The notes beneath the pieces are model-generated. The model searched no databases. It was not told the DNA's origin and saw only the letters and a program-made list of their open reading frames with translations. The position numbers and the translations under genes were made by a program. A stretch of 64,000 bases of DNA from Chelydra serpentina (taxonomy: Eukaryota > Chordata > Testudines > Chelydridae), in contig JBAIAC010000033.1 of the NCBI GenBank assembly GCA_037349315.1, positions 25,190,001 through 25,254,000 on the forward strand, in the 5' to 3' direction. Shown here one piece after another: positions 1-10,400 of the stretch (its first letter is position 1; the number at the start of each line of letters is the position of its first letter).

Positions 1-1667
1 TTGTTAATATAGTCCCAGCTATTGGCCCCTACTAGCCCCAGGATAACAGATTAGCAGGACTAATCCCCTGAGGCCGTATGGCAAAGTCTACATTCAATAA
101 GTTAAACTCATATTCATTAGCAGGGTATCCATAAACAAGTAACCTATTTTGCATTTTGATCCCCCACTATAGAGAATTTGGATATGTTCTAGTTTAAAAG
201 AAAGGGTAAAAAAATAGCCCAGGTTTGTGCCATGATAGGAAAGAAGAGCGGAGCTTTGCCCTCAGTAACAGACGAAACAGCTTGTGTTCAAAAAGGCCTG
301 CCTGAGCAGCCTTGAGTCATGAAGTGGAAGCTACAATGGTAGGCAGAAAGTTATCAAAGCAAGGAAGCGAGACGCCTACTTGTGCCAAGTGAGCACCAGG
401 GCAAACAGAAAACTCCTGAGAGGAGAGAAGTCAAACAGGGGCTAAAGAGGCTGACCAGTACAAAAGTGCTAGGACCAAATGGTGCTGCGCATGGAGGAGG
501 AGCAGCTAAGCAAGCCAGCATGGCACTATACATCACCCAAGCACCCGGGAAAGCAATTAAAACTCGTAAATCCTGGTGGCTGACTCAAATCGGGTTTTAA
601 TTAACAGTTGAAATGGAATTGTAAAGAAATCCTGTAATTAAGTGCTGTTGGGGTCCATTCGTACCCAACAAAGAGCACAACTGAGCACACCGCACTGAAA
701 GAGCTGCAGCAGACTTTCATCGGCAGCACAGTGTTTGAAGGTAACCCTCCCACAGAAGGGGAGGAAGAGTCCAGTTTGGATGCAGTTATGCTCTTCCCCA
801 AGGCTAAAAGCTGCAACACGGGCCTAAGCTTTGCAGAACAAAGAGGGTTAAAGCGGCAGCAGAGTCAAGGCTCCCCTGCTCTTCCACTCACGCTTTATGA
901 GCGATTGGCCTGGGCTCAGACTGTCCGTTTTTCAGCAGTGAAGTCAAAGAGAGAAAGAAGGTGGATGTGGTGGATTTGAATTCACAAACAAGCTCTGTAG
1001 TGGATGCATTGGGTTTGCAAGCCCACAAAGATTATGCTGAGCTGGGGAATTGGAAGAGAAGCAAACATGTCAAGATGTTCTATATGGCCAGCTAATGAAC
1101 AGATGGAAAGGTAATGCCAGCTACTTCTGGCCAGGTACACAGGGATCCTAAGAGAGAGCTAGGCAAACATCAATATTGGATAGGAAAAGAGAGAGATGGG
1201 CAATGGGGCGAGAGAACAGGGGAGAAGAGATGAGAAACATCTTTACTGCACATACAGTGCAAAGAGTTTGTTGCATTCATGTGTCTTTCACAAATGCTGA
1301 GGAATCAACAGTGTTAAAAGACCCCCGTCTTCATAATTACTAGAGTGGGGAAGGCCAAGATTTACTCTAGATTTGGCCTGGACCTACAGAGGGTATATGT
1401 GATGAGCATATGACTCAAAAATAAGACCTCCCCCCAGCACTTATTTTTCACTCCCTTCTACCATTTACATTTAGAAGCACTTCTTGCTGCCCCAGTGGTG
1501 CTCACAGTAGCATTGGATTGAGAAGCACATAAGCTACTTGTATCAAGTGACTATTTAGTTTGCTCCAGAATACATATATTATCTTCATCAAAGCTTGCGT
1601 CCGTTCATCAATGCTCAGACATGCACCTGTGTTAGGTAAATATCAGCTTGTCCTACTCACCACTCAC
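1..1667. other. Flank with no recognisable gene
   Basis: I see no exon, tRNA or clear repeat. In mammals DET1 is the next gene beyond MRPS11 on this side. I looked for its C-terminal exon and did not find it, so it presumably lies outside the window. Confidence 0.5.
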
Positions 1668-2592
1668 TGCCCGGGTAGAGCGGAGCTGGTTGGAACTCCA
1701 AAGCTGTCAGAGACCAAGAAAAGAAATGCACCAACACCAGTAACTTTGATCAAAGGGCACACAACCCCCTTCGCAGCTAGCCGCTGTGGAGGAGTGTAGC
1801 AACTTTTATTAGCAAAAAGCATCTGCATTTATAGGTTGAAGACAGACAAAGAGAGCACTACTACCTTTTCTCAGGTTAACCTGTTCAAAGTGGTTTCCCT
1901 AGTTACTCAATTTAAGCAGGGGGACAGAAAAGCCAATGCAAGAATATTTGTGTAAGATAAACAGATTTTGAGCAAGGCCAGAAGATTTTATTGCTAAGAG
2001 ATTAGGGAGCATTTTATGACAGAGGCCTCGCTTAATTTTATGACGGGGCCTTGCTTAGCTAACACCTGTTTAGAACCATGCCATTTTTTTGCTGGATAGT
2101 GAATGTACATGTTCTGGGACACTGCTAAGTTCCCACGACGACTTGCTAAACCCAGCACTAAAAATGATCTAGCTTTACCCGCATCTCCATGTACGCGCTC
2201 CCTGGCCATTAATGAAGCATGTGGTTAATATTTTTCTCTAGGGTCTATAACTGACCCAAACACCATCCAGGGGGAGATGCTGGAAGTCAGCAGAAGCCCA
2301 GAAACCCCTTTCCTGGGGTTGGGGGGAAAGCTCTCCTGCCTTTTTGAGTGATTAAATCAAATCAATGGGGAGCCTACAGGAAAAAGCTTCTCTCCCCCAC
2401 CTTGCAGTCTTTCCTTGTGAGTTGTAAAGGGACTTCCCCCTACTTTAAAACAACTTCCCCTCTGCCCAAATTCACATACACAGAGCTGGAATGAGGTAGG
2501 AGTAGTAATTCCAAGCCTTGCTTTATTGTCATTGGTTAAATGTAGCCCAATTGGCTCCTCTAAACAGCCTGATTTCATTAGCTTGCTTCACA
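1668..2592 (-). mobile_element. Possible solo LTR of an endogenous retrovirus
   Basis: Read on the minus strand, the stretch would start TGTGAAG and end CCCGGGCA. It has a TATA-like CCTATAAATG (about 1836-1827) and AATAAAAG shortly after, as in a compact LTR. Flanks actcac (1662-1667) and tctcac (2593-2598) could be an imperfect target duplication. No viral coding sequence is next to it. The outer boundary is uncertain. Confidence 0.35.
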
Positions 2593-2980
2593 TCTCACAA
2601 AGCCATGAAGGAGTTAAACATCGCCTTGTTGCTATGGCAGCCTCTCTCTTTAAAGGGGAACAGAATAGCTAATTACACTGTTTGAGAAAATAAAGAGGAA
2701 GCAAAAGAAAAGAGAAATAATGGAATAGAGAAGCATGGATTTGTGCTAGACCTGGCAGATGGACCAAAAGAGAATCTGTGCTCATTAAGATCCCTGATAG
2801 AGGTGAAGTACTTGCCCAGTGTTTGGGACATGTAACCAACCAATGCTTCTTTCTGTTCCTCTTGGTCTCTTCCTGGAGCTGGACATGACTAATCAGCAAA
2901 CTTCCCTCAGCCAGGAAGAGACACCTTCCTCAGTTGCTAGAGTTACCACGTCTCTTTCACACTCAAGCACCCTTAGCCTA

Positions 2981-3136
2981 GGTTTCAGGTTTCAGAGTGG
3001 TAGCCCTGTTAGTCTGTATCAGCAAAAAAACGAGGAGTCCTTGTGGCACCAGAGACTAACAAATTTAATTGGGCATAAGCTTTTGTGGGCTAAAACCCAC
3101 TTCATTAGATGCATGGTGTGGAAGACTCCTCGTTGT
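2981..3136 (-). mobile_element. Penelope-like retroelement fragment with degenerate hammerhead core
   Basis: The 9-bp direct repeat cttagccta (2972-2980 and 3137-3145) brackets the fragment. On the minus strand it carries a stem (GTGGG/CCCAC) flanked by CTAATGA and AAAA, then AAGCTTATGC, and ends in the typical turtle tail GATACAGACTAACA...ACTCTGAAACC. The arms AACGAGGAGTC and GACTCCTCGTT form an inverted repeat near its ends. It is a short 5'-truncated copy without coding sequence. The Penelope assignment is from family recognition. Confidence 0.6.
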
Positions 3137-3204
3137 CTTAGCCTACGAGACTCTCTCCTTGGGTGGAGCTGAAATAGGTGGCAGCAGGTACATTTGAATC
3201 ATTT

Positions 3205-3377
3205 GAATCTCAGGGTTGGAAGGGACCTTAGGAGGTCATCTAGTCCAACCCCCTGCTCAAAACAGGACCAATCCCCAGTTTTTGCCCCAGATCCCTAAAT
3301 GGCCCCTTCAAGGACTGAACTCACAACCCTGGGTTTAGCAGGCCAATGCTCAAACCACTGAGCTATCCCTCCCCCCC
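3205..3377 (-). mobile_element. Turtle tRNA-derived SINE (Cry/PolIII-SINE type)
   Basis: On the minus strand it opens with GGGAGGGATAGCTCAGTGG, an RNA polymerase III A-box region. A B-box-like GTGAGTTCAGTCC follows, and the copy ends in the CR1-like tail GGTTGGACTAGATGACC. The tail allows mobilisation by CR1. It lies just beyond the 3' end of MRPS11. Confidence 0.85.
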
Positions 3378-4109
3378 AGGCAGGTAGGTCCTGGCTTATG
3401 CCTGCCTCTAGCCAGGGGCAGCATTGGCCTGGCATTTTAAATCTCTTGGGCAGCATTTGGTTGTTCCTCAGGCCTCCTAATCCCCTACTTACCCTCTCCC
3501 TTTGAACCCTGGCACAGCAGGTACAGTTGGGGTGAGAGAGACAGGACTGAAAATACTGCATGCAGTAATAGGTGTGGAAAATGTACCAGGGACTGTATGC
3601 GCATTTCACAGTACTAGCTATGGATGGAGTTGGCACAGTCACAGCAATGATGCTGAAGATCAAAGCTGGCAAGATTCCTGCTTCAGTAGAACTGGGGCTG
3701 TCTGTTAGTAAATAGCGCCAATAAGCCAATTGCGGCTAAGGCAAAATGAAGCAACAAAACAAACCTAGAGCAGCAATGACTTCAGACTCCTCCACTCAGC
3801 GCAGCTAGAGGAGCTGGCTGTTCTGTACCCCTCTCACATGGTGGTGCTGGGCTCTGGTGAGACCACCACGCTTTGTAAGCTAGATGGGGAGAAGAGGTTC
3901 TCCACTTCCAGCTTCCAAATCTCAGTGTTTGGATAAAAGGGAGATGAGAAAAATCTGGCATTCATTGCAAGAGGGCCCCTTCCTAATTACAAGAGTAGCA
4001 GCATCTGGATTTGTCAAGAGCCACATATAGCAGAGATAGGAGGAAAACAGAAGTTGAGAGAAGAATAATCCAAAATGCTTCCAGGAAGCCAGTGGACATG
4101 GCCATCACA

Positions 4110-4313
4110 AAGACTAAAACATTTTAATTTATTAACTTTACAGACGAAGCTTCCTACTCAGAAAGTAAATGGGTTGTGTCCATTCTCTAAGTTTCTCCTA
4201 TGAAAGGCATCCAAGGAACACATCCTGCCAAGATCCATCGAAGACAAAATTCAAAAACAGTTCACAGTCCACCAAGCTGATACTGTACATGGTGTCTCCC
4301 TTCCACTCCCCTC
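4110..4313 (-). other. MRPS11 3' untranslated region and poly(A) signal
   Basis: About 200 bases follow the stop codon before a canonical AATAAA on the minus strand (4133-4128). The cleavage site is inferred to be 10-25 bases further on. No competing signal is seen closer to the stop. Confidence 0.6.
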
Positions 4314-4421
4314 TCAGAGTCTTCGTGCCTTCCGAGGACGGCAGCCGTTGTGTGGAATTGGGGTATCGTCTGTGATGGAGATGACCTCCAAACCTCCCAT
4401 GGTCAACCCCTTAATGGCAGA
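4314..4421 (-). CDS. MRPS11: MRPS11 coding exon 6 and stop
   Basis: Acceptor ctctttcag; 35 codons then TGA at 4316-4314. It encodes [18 protein letters not shown] and the invariant C-terminal [12 protein letters not shown] that contacts rRNA in the family. Confidence 0.97.
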   Translation of the reverse strand, partial: SAIKGLTMGGLEVISITDDTPIPHNGCRPRKARRL

Positions 4422-7400
4422 CTGAAAGAGCAAGAGAGTGAACATTAGACCGCATGCTGCGCCATTGCGCAATCAGCACAGACTGGCAAAAAAGTGAAAG
4501 GGACCTTTGAGGAGGCAGTCTGGAACAGGGCGATCAACATCTCTTTGGAATAGTCTTAACAATTAGGAAGCCATGTTTGGCCCCAGATGGTCCATTCCTC
4601 CTGGCTAGGGCAGGATTGTTTCTTACAATGTATTCTCCATTGATTTGCTACTCTAGTTTGAAGTGGAGTAAGCAATTTGGCTTTCACTCAGTCCCTTACA
4701 CAAAACTATTCTAGGATCTCACCAGGAGGACATTTTTTTTTTCTTTTTGTGATTAATGTTTTGGGGTGACAAAACAGTAAATTCCCTGCAGCCCCTCTGT
4801 CCTTCATATCAGTTTCAGAAAAGCAGGTTAACAGGCATCATAATTCTATAGGCCTGAATAAAAAACCCTGCAGCCCTCACAGAAAGGAACAAATAGATGA
4901 GGGCTCATGCCGGTGAACAGGAATCTTAGGCACTTACCATACGCCCAGGGCCCAGACCTTTCACCACCACTCGCACGTGGGACACGCCCTTCCTGCAGGC
5001 TTTCTGTGGGGAGAAAAGTCCTTTCAGTGATGAGGGGCAGGCAAGTCAAAAGGTATCTATCGCTGCTAGCACCAGTCTCTCTGGATTAATCCCTTTCATC
5101 CACTATCACAACCTTCTTCTGACAGAAAGGGAGAGAGAATCAAGGGTGGTTCCAGGGAGATAAACATGGAGATCATTTGGGGAAGGATAGGAAATGCTGG
5201 CCAGGGACAGATCAACACAACATTATGTACAAAGAAGAAAGGGGAGCTGAGAAGGGAAGCTGTCTTGGGTCATGAGTTGAGGCAGCAGATGATATGTCCT
5301 TTTAAGGCTGGTAGGTGACCAAATTAGGGAGGGCCTAAAAGAACTTCAACAAATCTTTCCTCAGAGGAGCCAGTTTCTCCTAATGTGTGGCAGCACTGCC
5401 ATCTAGTGGAGATCTCTAACCCTCCCTGATGGTTGTCTGGGGGTATATTTACACTTAAAATGCTACAGCCACAGAGCTTCAGGGCTTATCTCCACTTAAA
5501 ACACTGCAGCTGCACTGAAGCACTTCAATGAAGACACTACCTACGCCAACAGGAGGGCTTCTCCCGTTGGTGTAGGTACTCCACCTCCTCAGGAGGTTAG
5601 GTTGGTTTAACTGCATTGTTCAGGGGGTGTGGATTTTTCACACCCCTTAGCAACGTAGTTATACTGACTTAATTTCCTAGCGTAGACCAGGCCTGACGGG
5701 AGGGGTTCTCCCATTGGTATAGGTAATCTACCTCCCCGAGAGGCTGAAACTGGATTGACGGAAGAATTTTTCTTTCAACTAGCACCATCTACATCGGGAG
5801 TTCAAACGGCATAGCTACATCTCTTGGGTGTGGATTTTTCACACTTGAGAACTATGCCAATGTAAATTCCCAGTATAGACCAGGCCTCAGGATTACAGGG
5901 ATAGAGGCTAATTTCTGACATTGGCTGTTTGTGAGGGGTAACTATGCATCACTGTACCTATATTCTAAGAATCTGTCCCTGATGCATGGGATTAGTGCTG
6001 GAAATGGTTCTTATTCATCTAAACCAATTGCACCGTGTTGTTCTTCCCACAATGGGAAAGAAAACTCCAGAGGCTAAAGGGTTAACTAGAGTGAGTTCTA
6101 TCCAGTTCAGAATGGGGATACTCTAGGTTTTTCATTCTCACTGTGCCTCATTCTGCAGTGCTGGAGTCCGGGACACAGGCAGTCTCATCTTCCCCCACAC
6201 ATCACGCACAAACTTAGGTTCTTTTAGAAACACTTACATTAGACACATAGGGGCAGATATTAAACTCTGTGTGCAACTGGTAACTAGACGTGCTCATATA
6301 CTCAAAGTCTGACCATGCGCTTTTAGGAATGAAGGGTTGCCAGAATGGCTCAGATCTTTGGTGTGGTATTCTGCCTCCAACAGCAGCTTATAGCTAAGAC
6401 TTCACTGGGCCAACTGTGCAGTGCTGCTCATAGGATAATGCTAAACATAGCAATTCCTTCCTGCCCTTCACACCTGCTGGGTTTGTGCCTAGATGTCATT
6501 TCCCCTTATTTGGCTTTTGAAAATAAATGGTCCATGTTCCAAGTGAGACCATCTGAGCAAAAACTGCACTCAAGCCAGGGCCACAACTCTGCACAAGGTA
6601 ACAAGAATGTCTTACCCTGGATAAGCTATAACTGAAATGGAAGCTCTGTCTCTCACAAGAGCAGCTGCCATTTTACCAATGAGCGACACTACTTATGACA
6701 GCATCGATATGTGGAAGGAAAATCACAGCTGAGTAACCTGTTTCCATCTGGGTTTAATAGTCAAATGAAAGTGCTGCTTAACATTTAGACCAGTGTTTCC
6801 CAAACTTGGGACGCCGCTTTTTCAGGGAAAGCCCCTGGCGGGCCGGGCCGGTGTGTTTACCTGCCGTGTCCGCAGGTTCGGACAATCGCGGCTCGCATTG
6901 GCCGCGGTTCGCTGTGCCCGGCCAATGGAGGCTGTGGGAAGCAGCGGCCAGTACGTCCCTCGCCCCATGCCGCTTCCCGCAGCCCCCATTGGCCGGGCAC
7001 AGCGAACCGCAGCCAATGCGAGCCGCGATCGTCCGAACCTGCGGACGCGGCAGATGAACACACCGGCCCGGCCCGCCAGGGGCTTTCCCTGAACAAGCAG
7101 CGTCCCAAGTTTGGGAAATACTGATTTAGACCAATGGTTTAAACTACGACACTGTCCAAACTGGAGCCAAAAAAGGATAGGAAGCAACTTACATTTCTTC
7201 ATCACAGGCCACTAAAGCCACCACATGTGCATTTAAAGCTCCCATTTCACATACAGTTTACCCAGGTTGAGATGCTCACCATGCCCCCCTCTCAAAGGAA
7301 ACAAGGGCAGCAATGTGTAAATGGGGTGTACTGCTCAGACACACAGGAATTGGCAGACGTTGCTTCTCTCCTCCAACAGAAAATAGAAATGGGAGAAGGA

Positions 7401-10400
7401 AGCAGAACTTCAGAGCCCATCCACAAATGCATTCTGTTGACAATCACTCCACTGCTAGCACGCCTCCTCCGAGCTCAGCAAGATTAGCCTCAACAGGCAG
7501 AGAGACCAGACCAGACTCACCGCTGCTGCTGCGATGCCTGCAGTCTGTGCTGCAATAGCAGTGGCCTTCTTAGCATTTCTGAATCCTTCTGTGCCACAGG
7601 ACGTACGGGCAAATGGCAAGTTCTCAGGGCTGACGACCTGGATGTGGGTACTGGGGATGAGAAAAAGGGGGGTAAGAAGCCGTAAAAAAAGTAATTCTCA
7701 CATCTTTTCTGGCTCTGATTATCTTCAAGGCCATGCAGAGGGCACCCCCGCATACCTCAACACTACTGCACTCTAGGACCGTAGTTCTCAACCAGGGATA
7801 CACAGAGGTCTTCCAGGGGGTACATCAACTCATCTAGATATTTGCCTAGTTTTACAACAGGCTATATAAAAAGCACTAGCGAAGTCAGTACAAACTAAAA
7901 TTTTATACAATGACTTGTTTATACTGTTCTATAGACTATATGCTGAAATGTAAGTACAATATTTATATTCTAATTCATATATTTTATAATTATATGGTAA
8001 ACATGAGAAAGTCAGCAATTTTTCAGTAATAGTGTGCTGAGACGCTTTTGTATTTTTATGCCTGAGTGTGTGAGCAAGTAGTTTTTAAGTGAGGAGAAAC
8101 CTGATTTGCAAGACAAATCAGATTCCTGAAAAGGGTACAGTAGTTTGGAAAGGTTGAGAGCCACTGCTCTAGACAACAGTAGAAAGCTCCACAGCAGCCC
8201 TTGTTTGTCTTAAGGGTCATGCTAGAGTGGCAGAATGAGAGAGTACTGTCTTTTGGGGTAATATACTCCTGCTAGAAATTGTTCAGACAGGGTTTCACCT
8301 TTCCAGACCCACTTTCCCACTGCGCGAGTATGATTCACCACCTCTGCTTATTTTAAAATGTATAGAACACCTTTGTTAAGCTTCAGAAAGCTTTACAGAA
8401 TTATAAATTATGGCTCATTAGGGCTCACCACTGAAATGCAGCCACCTCTGGTGAACAACATGGTAGTTGTTCAACAGCTGTACAGCAATATTGCAACAAT
8501 GTATGACAGAAAATGCTAAGATTCCTGTATCCTGTTAAAACTGCCAGTGGAATTTAGCGGGGACAAGATGTAATTACCCATACTGGAATTTGGTCAAAAC
8601 ATGTGATCAACAGCCTTGCTCTTGTGAAAGGCACTATGAGTTAATGGCCTTGGTCTTACATTTCCCATTACATATGGCACCTCCAGCACTGCACTGATGT
8701 ACTGCTTCAGTACTGACTCATAAGAAGGAGTGCTGTCTCCTATGTCGCCAACACTACTTCCCAGACTTTTCCATAGAGGCCTCCCATCTAGCCAAGATCA
8801 GGGCTCAGTTGCTTAGCTTGTGTGTTCTCAGAATAAAGCAGTACTGCTGCAGGCCTTTTTACATGGGACCTGTACACCAAGAAGTTTGTGTCTTACTTGT
8901 TGTATGTAGCTTTGATGTGAGCTATTGGGATATCTTCGTATTTCTTTCCACTCCAAGTTAAGGAACTTCCTTGTCCTGGTACTGGAGGAAAAAGTCTGAA
9001 AAGTAAAATAAGAGGAATCAGATACTTGCAATATCACTAACACGCAATAGTAATTTTTAATAGTCTTGGAATTTGGGAAAAATGTGGCTCAAATGCTGCC
9101 AAACGAAGCTCAGAACTTCTTATATGAACTGTGTTTGTTTTAAGTCACTTGTTTTCCTTACTTTCCTGAAAGATGCTTGAGGTGATTTACCCCCTGATGA
9201 GAGACAAATGAAGAGACTTTACACCACAGCTTGGTTTGGAGCCATAGAGGATGCCTCACCTGAAGTCACTCTTGCTTTGGTTTGCTGTCACCTCAGGTGC
9301 AACACTTTCTGTATTCTCCATTTGTTCCTGCAACCTCTGGAAACCTGTGTGTATGCCACCACACAAGGCAACATTGTAACCACTAGGTGAAAGAAGTGGG
9401 AGAAATAGATTAGGATTTCACAGCTACACAATAGTCTTTTACATTATCTTTTGCCACCCTCACATAAGACCTCCCATAGTATATTTTCGCAAAGGAAACA
9501 ACCAAAGCTATTTGCTGACTGCAGGACTATCTCAAGCAGTCATCATCACCCTCACCTTGAGGAATCAAATAGTAACCACCCCAGGAACATCACTTTTTCA
9601 AAGGGACATTGTCAGGCCTCCACATTCCAGCTTTTTATAAAAACAAACAGTTGGGCAAAACTGAGGACTGTTTTCACAATAAAAATAAACTCAGACAGCA
9701 GGCTGGTAGTGCACAAGAAACAGAAATGGAAAGGGACTAGGCTAAGTTCACTGGCCAGGATCTAGTGCGGAGAAAAAGCAAACAAACACTGAAATGAGCA
9801 CTGTGAGGTATTTTGTTATAATCCTTTTAGAAGCACAGAGGAGGGGATTTTAGGTGTCTGTCAAAATACAAATGAAATTAGACAACATCCATTCTGAAGA
9901 GATACAACTGGGAGCACGTTTGAAAATCAGACTGACCATCAATAAAACAGTAGCCTTGCCCAATCATTCCCTGCCAAGCCTATGCTATACCCTAAGAGCC
10001 TCTACCTCAAGCCCTGGATTTCTCTATTGTGCCTAGATCCTGCACGAGGTCATTCGTTGACATGGAAACAGCGGCAACAACGCACAGTATGACCTTGTTA
10101 CAGGCGGAGCTGGGAAGGAGGGCGCTTGTTAAACACATGTAGCTTTAATAATTTAGCTAGTTCTACCCTAAGCAATCTCTTCCTACCCAGCAGAGCCCTT
10201 CCCCATGTGTATCAATCAGAATTGCTGACTTCAGTAGCTACATATGTTTCAGTAGTTGGAAAGTGAACAGGTTTCTATTGCACCTCATGCTTCGTCTATA
10301 CAAGGGTGACCCGAGTTGCAATGACAGGGCCCAAAGGCTGTATATAGGAGCAGAACATGAAGGCGGTGTAATTGCACAGGTATCCCTGGGGAACAGAATC

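Noticed and set aside
1..4100. DET1 3' exon expected from mammalian gene order
   Set aside because: No matching C-terminal coding sequence could be found on either strand.
9260..9352. Alternative acceptor (acacacag) for MRPS11 exon 2
   Set aside because: It has a poor pyrimidine tract, breaks the phase with exon 1 and removes the conserved GGIHTG segment.
10040..10110. Possible additional MRPS11 exon in intron 1
   Set aside because: No acceptor/donor pair keeps the frame, and exons 1 and 2 already join in phase.
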